In this document: in pieces, positions 18,922 through 28,618 of the stretch | Layout: every line of letters begins with the position of its first letter | Position numbering within the stretch: the stretch's first letter is position 1 | Assembly (NCBI RefSeq): GCF_014654725.1 | Contig: NZ_JACVZV010000038.1 | Span: 1 to 64,000 of the forward strand | DNA: 64,000 nucleotides | DNA from: Vulcanococcus sp. Clear-D1 | GTDB lineage: Bacteria; Cyanobacteriota; Cyanobacteriia; PCC-6307; Cyanobiaceae | Direction: 5' to 3' | Translations under genes and position numbers: made by a program | Notes under the pieces: model-generated | What the model saw: the letters and a program-made list of their open reading frames with translations, nothing else | Databases searched by the model: none | Told to the model about the DNA's origin: nothing

Positions 18922-19694
18922 GCCTCCGCCGACCGGCGCGGCCAACCCTGCTCCTGCAACCACGCGCTGATCAAGGCGGCCAGGGTGGCCGGCGCTGTGC
19001 GCATCGGTAGGTGCCCTTCCCCCTCCAGTACCTCCAGTTGATGGTCGGAGCTGTAACCCGCCAGATGGCGCACGTAGCGGGGCTCCATCACGGTGTCGCG
19101 GCTGCCCACCACCCAGAGGCTGGGCACCTGCAGCTGCGCCACCAGGCCCGGCAGCTGGCGCACGGCACCGCGTTGCATGCTCGAGGCCAGTAGCCCGCGG
19201 GCGGCGCGCAGCTCCGCCACCAGCGGGCTGCGAATGGCCTCCGTGCCGGGCAGCTGCGCCAGCCAGCCCGGCCGCCATCGCAGGAAGGCGGCGCCACCGC
19301 GGCGCACCATGCGAAACGGCCGCGGCTGAAACACACCGCCACCCGAGGCCACCTGCACGACCCCTGCCAGTTGCGAGCCCAGATGGGGTGCGGCATGCAC
19401 CACGAGGCTCCCGCCCAGGGAATGGCCCACCAACACCAGCGGGCGCTCAGCGGCCTGCTCGCGAGCAGCCTCGGCTAACCAGCGGCCATAGCTCGCCAGG
19501 CTGGGTTGCAGGCCCCGCGGCCTCGGCTGGCCACCGAAGCCCGGCAGGTCTGGCGTCCAACACTCCCAGTCGGGGCTGAGCGCTTCGGTGAGGGGCTGCC
19601 ATAGGCGGCCCGAGAGCAGCCAGCCGTGCACACACACCAGCAGGGGAGAGCGCTCCAGGGGGCTTCCGGTGGTTGAAGGGTCTCCAGCCTGCAT
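18873..19694 (-). CDS. Alpha/beta-fold hydrolase
   Basis: 273 residues from ATG 19694. LLVCVHGWLLSGRLW (oxyanion loop), DLPGFGGQPRP, and LVLVGHSLGGSLVV with the nucleophile Ser in GHSLGG define the fold. The acidic residue is likely in WVVGSRDTVMEPRY and the His in EGEGHLPMRTAP. The substrate is unknown; the order resembles BioH/MenH-type esterases. The last 16 residues are read through the 3' end of the convergent ABC gene. Confidence 0.85.
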   Translation of the reverse strand: MQAGDPSTTGSPLERSPLLVCVHGWLLSGRLWQPLTEALSPDWECWTPDLPGFGGQPRPRGLQPSLASYGRWLAEAAREQAAERPLVLVGHSLGGSLVVHAAPHLGSQLAGVVQVASGGGVFQPRPFRMVRRGGAAFLRWRPGWLAQLPGTEAIRSPLVAELRAARGLLASSMQRGAVRQLPGLVAQLQVPSLWVVGSRDTVMEPRYVRHLAGYSSDHQLEVLEGEGHLPMRTAPATLAALISAWLQEQGWPRRSAEAQSLASPRSWSSASCA

Positions 19695-19727
19695 CAGCTT
19701 TGGCCAGAGTGGGAGAGGATCAGGCCA

Positions 19728-20222
19728 ATGCTTAGCTCTCCCCCCACCGAGCTTGATGTCCTCTACGGGCAGGGCTACCGGCTGTGCCCCACGCCGAACC
19801 CACAGCTGAGCCTGGTGCTGAGCACCCAGAGGGACATCGATCTCTACGAATTGGAGCAGCTCTGTGATGCGGTGGGCTGGAGCCGTCGCCCCCTGCGGCG
19901 TGTGCGCAAGGCTTTGGACAACAGCCTGCTGGTGGTGGGCCTTTGGCGGCACGATCCACGGCTACCCCGCTTGGTGGGTTTTGCGCGCTGCACCGGTGAT
20001 GGGGTGATCGAGGCCACCGTCTGGGACGTGGCGGTTCACCCCCTCTATCAAGGCGTGGGGCTGGGCAAGCAGCTGATGACCTACGTGATCGATCTGCTGC
20101 GCGCTCAGCAGGTGGAGCGGGTGACTCTGTTTGCCGACCCTGGCGTGGTGCAGTTCTATGGCGCCCAGGGTTGGCAGCTGGAGCCGCAGCAGCGCCGCTG
20201 CGCGTTTTGGTATGCCCCCTGA
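19728..20222 (+). CDS. GNAT acetyltransferase, Ycf52-like
   Basis: 164 residues. The GNAT acetyl-CoA loop is seen in VWDVAVHPLYQGVGLGKQLM, followed by YVIDLLRAQQVERVTLFADP and VQFYGAQGW. Homologues are encoded as ycf52 in red-algal plastids and are conserved in cyanobacteria; the plant relative NSI acetylates chloroplast proteins. It is divergent from the hydrolase with about 33 bases between starts. The target in cyanobacteria is not established. Confidence 0.85.
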   Translation: MLSSPPTELDVLYGQGYRLCPTPNPQLSLVLSTQRDIDLYELEQLCDAVGWSRRPLRRVRKALDNSLLVVGLWRHDPRLPRLVGFARCTGDGVIEATVWDVAVHPLYQGVGLGKQLMTYVIDLLRAQQVERVTLFADPGVVQFYGAQGWQLEPQQRRCAFWYAP

Positions 20223-20233
20223 GGCTCCGCGCT

Positions 20234-22423
20234 TCAGCCGTTGTTGAGGCTGCGGAACAGGTAGCCCTGGAAGAACCGCACGCCGCGTTGCTGCCAATAG
20301 GCGAGCTGTTCGTTGGTTTCGATGCCCTCGAGAATCAGACCGCAGTTGTTGAGTTCGCCATAGCGCACCAGAAAGCTCACCAGCGCATCCACGTTGGCGT
20401 CATGGAGCCGTTGGCTGTAGCTGAGGTCGAGCTTGAGAAAGTCGGGCTTGAACTGAAATAGATAGGCGATGGAGGCATAGCCCACGCCGAAGTCGTCGAT
20501 GGCGATGCGAACGCCGAAATCCCGGAGCTGTTGCAGGCGCTGCTCCCACAGCTCCGGCCGATTCACCAGGGCGGTTTCGGTCACTTCCAACACGAGCCGG
20601 CGCCGCAGTGCCTCCGGCAGTGAACGCAACTGGGCGAATAAGGCCTTGATGTGTTGATCCGATCCGAAGCTCACTGCGGAGATGTTCACACCCAGCCCCT
20701 CATCGGCGTGCTGAGGCTCGCGCAGCAGGGCGATGGCGCGCCGCAGCATCAGTTGATCGAGCAAGTGGATGTTCTGGTTCCGCTCCAGGGCCAGCACCAA
20801 CTCCTGAACACTGATCGAGCCCTCGAGCTCCTGGGGCAGTCGGAACAGCATTTCGCTGTAGGCCGGCTTCCAGCCTTCGCCCGCACCCTCGAGTACAGGC
20901 TCCAGCGCATAGCGATGGTCCTGCAGGGTTTCGAACGAGCGATTGAGGTGAAAGTCGCGGCTTTGCTGGCGCCGCAATTCCCGAGCGGAATCGGCCACGC
21001 CCTCCGGCATGTGGCGGATCCCGCTGCTGCTCTCGCTCAGGGAGAGCACGAGGGCCAGATCGGCGAGTTGCTGCGTGACGTCGTTGCTGTCCAGTCGGGT
21101 GAGGATCCCGCCCACCGCCAACTGCATCACATCTGCCATCGCCAGCTGGAGCTCCTGCAGCTGCTGCTCGATCTGGTGATGTTCCTCACGGGCCTCGCTG
21201 CTCAGTGGCTCGATCACCTGCAGCAGGGTGTTGTTCTCGCCCAGTGCCAGGTGGCGTGTGGGCTCCAGTTGCTGTAGCCGTTCCCCCAACCAGGCCAGAG
21301 CCTGGTTCTGGGCTTCGCTGCGCTGCCGGATCGCATCGCGGAAGAGCATCACCTTCACCTGCAGCGCCACGATCCAGAGCTCGTTGCTCAGGCTCTGTGC
21401 CTGCTCCCCCTGCGCTTGCTCAGCCTGCAACTGGCTGATGGTCTGCAGCAGTTCGCTGCGGCTCAGGAGTGGCCCCGGCAGCTCCTGGCGCAGCAGGCGC
21501 AGTTGGTTTCTCCTGGCGCGCTCCAGCTGAACATCGCGCTGGCGCAACTGCCGCAGGCTCAGCAGGCTTCCGCCTGCCGCCACCGCCACCAGGGCGTTCA
21601 CGCCGATCCAGCCCGGAAGGATGCCCTGCGCGGCAAACCAGCCTTGCTGCCAGGCCGGTATGGCGGGCTTGAGAGTGAGCACCTGATGGGCTGGCAGCAA
21701 TTCGCTCACTGCCGCCGCAGCGATGCCCGCTTGCCCGCGGGCGCTGCTCAAGCTGGCATTGATGCGGCTGAAGGCCTGATTCACCGCGGCGTTGTAACTG
21801 GGACGCTCGATGCGGCTGAAGTGCAGCAGCCACCCCCGTTCTGGCCCCGCACTGCCGCTGCGGCGGATCGCTGTGCCGGCTCCCAGCACGGAGTGTTCTG
21901 CGGCCGGGCAGTAGAAGCCGAAGGCCCGATCGCCCTGGCCGGCCCGGCTGCGGGCCGCTAGTTGTTTGAGGTGTCCCTGCAGGCAGCGGCTCAGCTCCGC
22001 CGAGAGGCCCGATTCGATGGCGCTGCCCCGGGCCAGTAAGGGGCGCTGCTCGGCATCCACCAGCAGCAGGCCCTGGCCGTCCTGAATGATCGAGGAGTTC
22101 TCGAGCTCGCGGTTCTCGAAGCTGGGATCGTCGCCTCCGGCATAGGCATAGAGCGGATCCCAGTGCCCCCAATCGAGCACGGTGATCTTGTGGCTGTTCA
22201 CCCGCAGCTCGAGCAGGCCCTGATCCGTTTGCCCCTGGCGGCTTTGGCGCTGTTGCAGCAGTTGCCAGCGCTGCTGGGCCAGCACCCCAGCCAGCGACGC
22301 GCTGCACACCACCCAGATCAGCAGTGCGCTCTTGATCCGCCGGGGGTGATCACGGCGTTGGCACTGCCATTCGCGGCGGACGCTGCGCAGCCAGCGGTTG
22401 GGCCTCACTAGGGACGCCCCCAT
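20234..22423 (-). CDS. CHASE4-EAL membrane c-di-GMP phosphodiesterase
   Basis: 729 residues. TM1 lies near residues 30-50, followed by a periplasmic CHASE4-type sensor (ITVLDWGHWDPLYAYAGG and FENRELENSSIIQDGQG), a second TM near 275-295 and a long coiled region. The C-terminal 250 residues are an EAL domain: EMLFR in place of EALLR, GVNISAVSF, LEVTETAL, AIDDFGVGYAS, LKLDLSY, LEGIETNEQL and FFQGYLF. The metal and catalytic residues are present, so c-di-GMP hydrolysis is likely. No GGDEF domain precedes it. It converges with the GNAT gene. Confidence 0.88.
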   Translation of the reverse strand: MGASLVRPNRWLRSVRREWQCQRRDHPRRIKSALLIWVVCSASLAGVLAQQRWQLLQQRQSRQGQTDQGLLELRVNSHKITVLDWGHWDPLYAYAGGDDPSFENRELENSSIIQDGQGLLLVDAEQRPLLARGSAIESGLSAELSRCLQGHLKQLAARSRAGQGDRAFGFYCPAAEHSVLGAGTAIRRSGSAGPERGWLLHFSRIERPSYNAAVNQAFSRINASLSSARGQAGIAAAAVSELLPAHQVLTLKPAIPAWQQGWFAAQGILPGWIGVNALVAVAAGGSLLSLRQLRQRDVQLERARRNQLRLLRQELPGPLLSRSELLQTISQLQAEQAQGEQAQSLSNELWIVALQVKVMLFRDAIRQRSEAQNQALAWLGERLQQLEPTRHLALGENNTLLQVIEPLSSEAREEHHQIEQQLQELQLAMADVMQLAVGGILTRLDSNDVTQQLADLALVLSLSESSSGIRHMPEGVADSARELRRQQSRDFHLNRSFETLQDHRYALEPVLEGAGEGWKPAYSEMLFRLPQELEGSISVQELVLALERNQNIHLLDQLMLRRAIALLREPQHADEGLGVNISAVSFGSDQHIKALFAQLRSLPEALRRRLVLEVTETALVNRPELWEQRLQQLRDFGVRIAIDDFGVGYASIAYLFQFKPDFLKLDLSYSQRLHDANVDALVSFLVRYGELNNCGLILEGIETNEQLAYWQQRGVRFFQGYLFRSLNNG

Positions 22424-22442
22424 CGTTTTGCCCAGCCACGGC

Positions 22443-23168
22443 TCAGCCGCATTCTGGCGAGATCAGCGGCTTCGCACCATCGCTGCCGTAGTAGCGATGA
22501 GCCAGGTGCTGAGGGCTGATCCCCCGCCGCCAGGCCTGCCGCAGTCGGGCATTGCGCCAGGCCGTACCGAGCACACCATGGCGTTGCCAGCGCCGGCCAT
22601 TCACCTGCAGGGGGCATCCCAACCGGCGGATCGGAGCCAGGTGCTGGAGCCGTTGGATCAACAGCAGATCCTCCATCAACGGCAGCGGTGGGATGCCGCC
22701 GGCACGCTCCAGCAGGGCGCGGGGCAGCAGTAAACCCTGATCGCCATAGGGCAGTCGCCGCAGCTGGCTGCGCAGCCGCACCGCCCACTCGAGCAGTCGC
22801 AGGGCCACGCCTGGCCCCTCCACCGCCAGATCGAAAGCCCAGACCGCCTCGGGTGCCGCCATCGCCCGCCGCAGTGCCTCGGACCACCCCGGTTGCAGGC
22901 GGGCATCGGCGTGCAACAGCAACAGCCAGGGAGCCGTGGTGGCCGCCACGCCCCGCTGCAGTTGCCATCCACGGCTTGCCTGGGCGTGCATCACCTGAGC
23001 GCCGCCCAGGCGTGCCAGCTGGGGCGTGCCATCACGGCTGCCGCCATCCACCACCACCAGCTCCGCCATCACATCTGCGGGACAGGCCGCCAGATCGGCC
23101 AGCAGCAGGGGCAAGCGCGCGGCTTCGTTGAAGCTGGGCACCACCACCGCAAGGTGCGCCCCGCTCAT
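22443..23168 (-). CDS. Family 2 glycosyltransferase (TIGR04283-like)
   Basis: 241 residues from ATG 23168, overlapping the bestrophin stop as ATGA. LAVVVPSFNEAARLPLLLAD opens the GT-A fold, with VVVDGGSRDGT and HADARLQPGW carrying the nucleotide and metal motifs. PYGDQGLLLPRALLE and LPLMEDLLLIQRL follow. The length and motifs fit TIGR04283, which usually lies beside TIGR04282. Here the TIGR04282-like gene is the next but one upstream. The acceptor is unknown. Confidence 0.82.
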   Translation of the reverse strand: MSGAHLAVVVPSFNEAARLPLLLADLAACPADVMAELVVVDGGSRDGTPQLARLGGAQVMHAQASRGWQLQRGVAATTAPWLLLLHADARLQPGWSEALRRAMAAPEAVWAFDLAVEGPGVALRLLEWAVRLRSQLRRLPYGDQGLLLPRALLERAGGIPPLPLMEDLLLIQRLQHLAPIRRLGCPLQVNGRRWQRHGVLGTAWRNARLRQAWRRGISPQHLAHRYYGSDGAKPLISPECG

Positions 23169-24082
23169 GACCAGAGGCTGGGGTCGTTGCTGATCGGCAG
23201 CTCGGCGAGGGGGTGGTGGGAATCCAGCAGATCGGCGCTGATCGTGCGGCACACCACATCCATCGGCACGCAGAAACTGCTGCCGTCTTGATCGAAGGGC
23301 CCTTCCACGTAGGCACCGATGCGCTCAGCACTCACAAAGCCCAGAAACAGCAGCAGGCCGGTGAAGGCGGAGCCGCGGCTGGAGAAGGTGCCAAACAGCG
23401 TGTAGCCGTACAGCCAGCAGATCAAGCGGATGAACACGTCGTAGGTGGGCGGCAGGGGGGTGTTGCGGATGCGCTGCAACGCGCCCATGGCATTGGTGAA
23501 CTGCTCCATGCTTCGCATCAGGGCATCGCGCCCCCAGTCGTTCACCGCCTCCTGCTGATACAGCCGGCCGATCAGGTCAGCCCGGAGCGTCATGGTGTCG
23601 CGAACGCTCACGCCATCCGGCAGGCCGAGGCCGCGGCTGAGCTCCTTCACCCGCATGCGGGCATCGGGGCGCCAGAAGCCCCGCAACTCGAAGTTGAGCA
23701 GCCAGCACTGCAGCACCTGCAAGCCCACCAGCTGCTGTTGCTGGGGCCGCAGCCGGCTCTCCCCACCGAGCAGGGTTTGCAGGCTGTCACGCCAGTGGCG
23801 GCTGCTGTTGGTGATCGAGCCCCAGAGGATGCGTGCTTCCCACCAACGGTTGATGGCCTGGGTGTTGCGGAAGGCCACGAAGATCGACACCGCAATGCCG
23901 AGCATCGATAGACCGGAGTCGTCGATCAGGCGCACCCTGCTGGCGCCGGCGAGGCGCTCCACCAGCAGGGCCAGGCCGCAGAGAACGGCCATCAACAGCA
24001 GATCCCAGCGCATCCGCAACACCAGTTGGCCCGCCACCCGCAGGGCATTGCGGTGGGCCAGCTTCGGGGGCGGTGAGCTCAT
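23165..24082 (-). CDS. Bestrophin-family anion channel
   Basis: 305 residues. ALRVAGQLVLRMRWDLLLMA, then VSIFVAFRNTQAINRWWEAR, match the bestrophin (UPF0187) core, with several hydrophobic helices and the ESxxxNDWGRD-like acidic region near QEAVNDWGRDALMRSME. Bacterial members form pentameric channels for Cl- or other anions. In algae, thylakoid bestrophin-like proteins are linked to bicarbonate supply; such a role here is speculative. It is encoded between two sugar-transferase-type genes and coupled to the downstream one. Confidence 0.85.
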   Translation of the reverse strand: MSSPPPKLAHRNALRVAGQLVLRMRWDLLLMAVLCGLALLVERLAGASRVRLIDDSGLSMLGIAVSIFVAFRNTQAINRWWEARILWGSITNSSRHWRDSLQTLLGGESRLRPQQQQLVGLQVLQCWLLNFELRGFWRPDARMRVKELSRGLGLPDGVSVRDTMTLRADLIGRLYQQEAVNDWGRDALMRSMEQFTNAMGALQRIRNTPLPPTYDVFIRLICWLYGYTLFGTFSSRGSAFTGLLLFLGFVSAERIGAYVEGPFDQDGSSFCVPMDVVCRTISADLLDSHHPLAELPISNDPSLWS

Positions 24083-24106
24083 CGGCGGGTTGGGCGGGTG
24101 GTCGCA

Positions 24107-24772
24107 TCATCGATCGCGCGTCAGCAGCAACCAGGGCTCCAGGGCTGAGCGGCCATCGAGGTCGCTCTGCTGCCGCAGCAGGGCCAACGTGAGCCCTCGC
24201 TGGGCTGCGCGCGCCAGGCTGAGGCTCAGCACCTGATCGCTGCTCCAGGGAATGCCGCTGAACAGGGCTGCACCGCTGCGCAGAAAGCCCTGGCGCGTCA
24301 TGCCGATGAGCCAGTAGCCGCCATCAGCGGCGGGACCGAGTACCAGATCGTGCTGGTCGAGCAGGGCAAAGGCCTGCTCCAGATCGGCGCTCTGCAGATC
24401 CGGCAGATCGCTGCCGATCAGCACCAGCTGCTCGAAACCTTCCCTGAAGCCCTGCTGCAGCTGGCGATGCATGCGGCAGCCCAGGTTGCCGCCTCGCTGC
24501 AGAGCCAACCGCAGCGGAGCGGCTAGCGAGCGCTGGAGCTGATGCCCCCAGCGGCGTAGCGCCCGTGGCCCCAGGCCTGAGGCGGAGAGCAACAGCTCTG
24601 CATGGATTCGGTTGGCGGCGGCGGCGGCCGTGTGAAGCGTGTGCCAGCTCAGCCGGCGCTGCATCGCAGCCGCCAAACGGCTGGAGCCGCAGCTGGACGC
24701 CAGGCGTTGTTTGCAACGGCCTGGAGCGGGCCAGCGTGCCAGCACCACCAGCTGGCCGCGCGCGATCGGCAT
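24107..24772 (-). CDS. TIGR04282-family glycosyltransferase (DUF2064)
   Basis: 221 residues. QLVVLARWPAPGRCKQRLAS is the start of DUF2064/TIGR04282 proteins, with VLIGSDLPDLQSADLEQAF, LVLGPAADGGYWLIGM and GIPWSSDQVL. These have a nucleotide-diphospho-sugar transferase fold and occur with TIGR04283 proteins; some are tied to arsenosugar-type synthesis. It starts the three-gene minus-strand unit with the bestrophin and the family 2 enzyme, and lies four bases from the htrA stop. Confidence 0.83.
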   Translation of the reverse strand: MPIARGQLVVLARWPAPGRCKQRLASSCGSSRLAAAMQRRLSWHTLHTAAAAANRIHAELLLSASGLGPRALRRWGHQLQRSLAAPLRLALQRGGNLGCRMHRQLQQGFREGFEQLVLIGSDLPDLQSADLEQAFALLDQHDLVLGPAADGGYWLIGMTRQGFLRSGAALFSGIPWSSDQVLSLSLARAAQRGLTLALLRQQSDLDGRSALEPWLLLTRDR

Positions 24773-24776
24773 CGGA

Positions 24777-25895
24777 TCAGTTCTGGCGCGGCAGCTCCGC
24801 TGGTTTCACCTGCAGGTTGAGCTGCTGCTCACCGCGCTGCACCTGAACGGTGAGCGGCTCGCCCACCCGGCCCTGATCCACCGCCACCTGCACCTCAGAA
24901 GGGTTATCCACCTCGGTTTTGCCTACCCGTTCGATCAGGTCGCAGGAGCGCAGGCCACCTTGCGCGGCGGGACTGCCCGGCATCACCTCCACCACCACCA
25001 CAGCATTGGTTTCCGGCAGGCGGCATTCGGCGTTGGTGGCATTCACCTCACGGGCCAGTTGTGGGGTGAGCGATTGCAGGCGCACACCGATGTAGGGGTG
25101 GGAGGCGCGGCCGCTCTCCAGGATCTGGGCGGCGATCTGGCGGCCGAGATTGATCGGGATCGCGAAGCTCAGGCCGGCGCCAGGGGCCTGGCGAATGGCG
25201 GTGTTGATGCCGATCACCTGACCGCGCTCGTTGATCAGGGGGCCACCGCTGTTGCCCGGGTTCACGGCGGCATCGGTCTGCAGGTAGGGCACCCGCTGGC
25301 CTTCGCCCACCGCATTGGTGCGCTGCACGGCGCTGATGATGCCGGCGGTCACGGTGTTGTCGAGGCCGAGGGGGTTCCCGATGGCGATCGCCCATTCACC
25401 GGGGCGCACCTTGGCTGAATCACCAAGGGGAGCCACCGGCAAGCCGGCCGCCGCCACCTTCACCACGGCCACATCGGTCACCGGATCGCTGCCCAGCACC
25501 TTGCCGCGGAAGCTGCGGCCATCGGGCAGGGTCACCCCCACCTCACTGGCCCCTTCCACCACGTGGGCATTGGTGAGGATCACCCCATCGGAGCGGGTGA
25601 TGAAGCCCGATCCCTGGCCCTGTTGTTGCTGAATCGAGGGCCCGCCGCCGAACAGCCCGCCGAGTGGATTCACCACCCGCCGCACCGTGTCGATGCGCAC
25701 CACCGCCGGGCCCACCTTGTCGACGGCGTTGACGATGAAGTTGTTGCCTGGCTGCAGCGCCGCACTCGGGGGCGCGTCGCTCACTCGGGTGGGGTCGCCG
25801 CCGCGGCGGCCCGGCAGTCCGCCGCTGCAGGCGCTGAGCAGGCCTGCCAGCAGGAGCGCGCTGAGCAGGGATGGGCGGCTTGTGAGGCGCATCAT
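24777..25895 (-). CDS. HtrA/Deg-type serine protease (S1C) with PDZ domain
   Basis: About 372 residues from ATG 25895; a second ATG follows at 25892. The N-terminus has a lipobox (LLSACSGG), so the mature protein is probably lipid-anchored. The catalytic triad is visible: His in [10 protein letters not shown], Asp in [10 protein letters not shown], Ser in [14 protein letters not shown]. One PDZ domain covers the last 100 residues ([20 protein letters not shown]). It degrades damaged envelope proteins in this family. It is divergent from dnaA with a short shared promoter region. Confidence 0.92.
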   Translation of the reverse strand: MMRLTSRPSLLSALLLAGLLSACSGGLPGRRGGDPTRVSDAPPSAALQPGNNFIVNAVDKVGPAVVRIDTVRRVVNPLGGLFGGGPSIQQQQGQGSGFITRSDGVILTNAHVVEGASEVGVTLPDGRSFRGKVLGSDPVTDVAVVKVAAAGLPVAPLGDSAKVRPGEWAIAIGNPLGLDNTVTAGIISAVQRTNAVGEGQRVPYLQTDAAVNPGNSGGPLINERGQVIGINTAIRQAPGAGLSFAIPINLGRQIAAQILESGRASHPYIGVRLQSLTPQLAREVNATNAECRLPETNAVVVVEVMPGSPAAQGGLRSCDLIERVGKTEVDNPSEVQVAVDQGRVGEPLTVQVQRGEQQLNLQVKPAELPRQN

Positions 25896-25924
25896 CGGCA
25901 ACGGTCCCGTCTGGGCACTGCCCC

Positions 25925-25930
25925 TATATT
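25925..25930 (+). promoter_or_regulatory. Putative dnaA -10 element
   Basis: TATATT stands out in GC-rich DNA 20 bases before the chosen dnaA start. No good -35 box is seen 17 bases upstream, so this is a weak call. A transcript from here would have a very short leader. Confidence 0.35.
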
Positions 25931-25949
25931 CGTGGCCCGGCGGGGTTCA

Positions 25950-27386
25950 GTGGCGGTGCAGCAAGGGGAAACGCTGTGGCGTCAGGTGCAGGAAGCGCTT
26001 CAGGGCAACCTTTCCAAACCCACCTTCGAAACCTGGATCAGGCCGGCCCGCTGCGCCGGCTTCAACGGCACTGAACTGCACCTGATCGCGCCGAATGCCT
26101 TTGCCTGTGGCTGGCTGCGCAAGAACTACCTGGTCACGATTGCGGCTGTGGCCAGCGAGATCGCCGGGCGCACGATCAGCGTGCAGGTGGAGGCCGGCAC
26201 CGATCCAGATCTGGCTCAGGGGTTGAACGGCAATGGCTTAATGGCGGCTGTCGCCCCAGGTGAAGCCAGCCCGGTGGGGGAGTCGTCGCTGCCGGCGGTT
26301 TCTGCAGCTGCCGCACAGCGGCTTCCCACCGGTGAGGCGCCCCGCAAGCTCGCCCCCGGCCTCAACCCCCGCTACGTGTTCAACCGCTTCGTGGTGGGGC
26401 CCAACAGCCGCATGGCCCATGCGGCGGCTTTGGCCGTAGCCGAGGCGCCGGGCCGGGAATTCAACCCGCTCTTCATCTGCGGCGGTGTGGGTCTGGGCAA
26501 GACCCATCTGATGCAGGCGATCGGCCATTACCGGCTCGAGATCGATCCTGAGGCCCGCGTGGCCTATGTGAGCACCGAAACCTTCACCAATGATCTGATC
26601 CAGGCCATCCGCAAGGACGGCATGCAGAAATTCCGCGATCGCTACCGCGCCGCGGATCTGATCCTGGTGGACGACATTCAGTTCATCGAAGGCAAGGAAT
26701 ACACCCAGGAGGAGTTCTTCCACACCTTCAACGCGCTGCACGAAGCCGGGCGCCAGATCGTGATCGCCAGCGACAGGCCCCCCTCCCAGATCCCGCGTCT
26801 GCAGGAGCGCCTGATCTCGCGCTTCTCGATGGGCCTGATCGCCGATATCCAGGCTCCAGATCTGGAAACCCGCATGGCGATCCTGCACAAGAAGGCGGAA
26901 CACGAGCGGGTGAACCTGCCGCGCGATCTGATCCAGTATCTGGCTGGCCGTTTCACCTCCAACATCCGTGAACTGGAGGGTGCGCTGACGCGGGCGGTGG
27001 CCTTTGCTTCGATCACCGGCCTGCCGATGACGGTCGAATCGGTGGCGCCGATGCTGGATCCAGCTGGTGTGGAAGTGGAGGTGACCCCGGCTCAGGTGCT
27101 CAGCAAGGTGGCGGAGGTGTTTGGTGTGAGCGTGGAGGAGATGAAGAGCCCCAGCCGTAAGCGGGCCGTAAGCCAGGCGCGGCAGGTGGGGATGTATCTG
27201 ATGCGCCAGGGCACCAACCTCTCGCTGCCTCGCATCGGTGATGAATTCGGGGGCAAGGATCACTCCACCGTGATGTATGCCGTGGAGCAGATCGATAAGA
27301 AGCTCAATGCTGATCCGCAGCTCGGTCGGCAGGTGCAGCAGGTGCGCGATCTGCTGCAGATCGATTCACGCCGCCGCACGAAATAG
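25950..27386 (+). CDS. dnaA: Chromosomal replication initiator DnaA
   Basis: 478 residues from GTG 25950 ([18 protein letters not shown]); GTG 25932 or 25956 are alternatives. Domain I is at the N-terminus and domain II is a variable linker (about 90-125). The AAA+ core begins [16 protein letters not shown], with Walker [21 protein letters not shown] and Walker [13 protein letters not shown]. The C-terminal DNA-binding domain carries the family signature [15 protein letters not shown]. No dnaN is next to it and I saw no cluster of DnaA boxes, as is usual in cyanobacteria where dnaA lies away from the origin. Confidence 0.97.
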   Translation: MAVQQGETLWRQVQEALQGNLSKPTFETWIRPARCAGFNGTELHLIAPNAFACGWLRKNYLVTIAAVASEIAGRTISVQVEAGTDPDLAQGLNGNGLMAAVAPGEASPVGESSLPAVSAAAAQRLPTGEAPRKLAPGLNPRYVFNRFVVGPNSRMAHAAALAVAEAPGREFNPLFICGGVGLGKTHLMQAIGHYRLEIDPEARVAYVSTETFTNDLIQAIRKDGMQKFRDRYRAADLILVDDIQFIEGKEYTQEEFFHTFNALHEAGRQIVIASDRPPSQIPRLQERLISRFSMGLIADIQAPDLETRMAILHKKAEHERVNLPRDLIQYLAGRFTSNIRELEGALTRAVAFASITGLPMTVESVAPMLDPAGVEVEVTPAQVLSKVAEVFGVSVEEMKSPSRKRAVSQARQVGMYLMRQGTNLSLPRIGDEFGGKDHSTVMYAVEQIDKKLNADPQLGRQVQQVRDLLQIDSRRRTK

Positions 27387-27416
27387 AGCGGCGCCGCGGC
27401 TTGTTCCCGCCAATCC

Positions 27417-28367
27417 TCAGCCGGTGATCGGCTCGCTGGGATCAAGCCCTTCCACTTGGCCGGAGAACACCCGGCTGGCGGTGATGTCGTCGGCTTCGAT
27501 CGTCATCAGATCCAGCTTGGTGAGTGCGCTGCTGTTCATGCGGTTGAACAGTCGGTTGGCCTGGCGCATGCGGGCGCGATCGATGGCGTTGCGGATCGAT
27601 CGCGCGTTGGCGAAGAAGGGCAGTTGCATCCGCCGCTGGATGTAGTCGGCGAAGGCGGTTAGGGCTTCGTTGCTGAAGCGGTAGTTTTCCTCCGCCAGGA
27701 TTAGCCGCGCGATCGCCAGCAGTTCCTCAGCGCTGTAGTCGGGGAAATCAATGTGGTTGGCCACCCGCGAGGAGAGGCCGGGATTGCTCTGATAGAACAC
27801 ATCCATTCGCTCCTTGTAACCGGCGAAGATCACCACGAGATCGTCGCGGTTGTTCTCCATCACCTGCAGCAGGATCTCGATCGCCTCGGCGCCGTAATCG
27901 CGCTCGTTCTCCGGGCGATAGAGGTAGTAGGCCTCATCGATGAACAGCACCCCGCCCATGGCCTTCTTGAGCATCTCGCGGGTTTTGGGAGCTGTGTGGC
28001 CGATGTACTGCCCCACCAGATCGTCGCGGGTGGCGGTCACCACATGGCCTTTGCGCACGTAGCCGAGGCGGTGCAGGATCTGCGACATCCGCGCTGCCAC
28101 GGTGGTTTTGCCCGTGCCCGGCCGCCCGGTGAACGACATGTGCAGGCTTGGGGCAGTGGTGGACAGCCCCACCTGCTTACGGGCCCGATCCACCACCAGT
28201 AAGGCGGCGATCTCACGGATGCGTGTTTTCACCGGCCGCAGACCGATCAACTCCTGATCGAGCTGCTCGAGCACATCCTGCACCTGAGCCCCCTCATAGG
28301 CGGCCTGCAGGTTCACCGGGGTGTCGTCGGGAGCGGCGCCGGTGGGCTGTTGCTCAGACGAGGCCAT
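27417..28367 (-). CDS. cbbX: RuBisCO activase CbbX
   Basis: 316 residues from ATG 28367. AAA+ motifs: [20 protein letters not shown] (Walker A), [20 protein letters not shown] (Walker B), and the pore-loop region [16 protein letters not shown]. CbbX remodels red-type and alpha-carboxysomal RuBisCO to release inhibitory sugar phosphates. It is the last gene of the carboxysome operon, overlapping acRAF by 14 bases, and converges with dnaA with 30 bases between. I see no CbbO partner here. Confidence 0.93.
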   Translation of the reverse strand: MASSEQQPTGAAPDDTPVNLQAAYEGAQVQDVLEQLDQELIGLRPVKTRIREIAALLVVDRARKQVGLSTTAPSLHMSFTGRPGTGKTTVAARMSQILHRLGYVRKGHVVTATRDDLVGQYIGHTAPKTREMLKKAMGGVLFIDEAYYLYRPENERDYGAEAIEILLQVMENNRDDLVVIFAGYKERMDVFYQSNPGLSSRVANHIDFPDYSAEELLAIARLILAEENYRFSNEALTAFADYIQRRMQLPFFANARSIRNAIDRARMRQANRLFNRMNSSALTKLDLMTIEADDITASRVFSGQVEGLDPSEPITG

Positions 28368-28608
28368 CGATCGCGGCGGCGAAGGCGTGGTCAGCCTCGC
28401 CGATGGCCGCCTCTTCACCCTCGGCTCGCAGGGTGATGTTCACGTATGTACGCCCGAAGCTGATGTCCGGATAGCGGCCTTGCGTTTCACAGAAGTCGTT
28501 GAGGCGATCGAGGAACGCGCGGTTGCTGGCGTAGTCCTCGAATTCAACCCGGCGCTCCAGCCACTCCACACGATCGGGCTTGGGCCGGGGGTTCCACTGG
28601 TGATCCAT
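28354..28608 (-). CDS. Alpha-carboxysome RuBisCO assembly factor acRAF (PCD-like)
   Basis: 84 residues. [20 protein letters not shown], then [20 protein letters not shown], is the pterin-4a-carbinolamine dehydratase-like fold. In alpha-carboxysome operons this family is acRAF, an assembly chaperone for form IA RuBisCO that lacks true dehydratase activity. It lies between the CO2-hydration protein and cbbX, the usual place in this lineage. Confidence 0.85.
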   Translation of the reverse strand: MDHQWNPRPKPDRVEWLERRVEFEDYASNRAFLDRLNDFCETQGRYPDISFGRTYVNITLRAEGEEAAIGEADHAFAAAIDGLV

Positions 28609-28618
28609 GGACTCGAAC

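Noticed and set aside
25901..27420. A replication origin next to dnaA
   Set aside because: No cluster of DnaA boxes or AT-rich unwinding region and no dnaN nearby; cyanobacterial dnaA is usually not at the origin.
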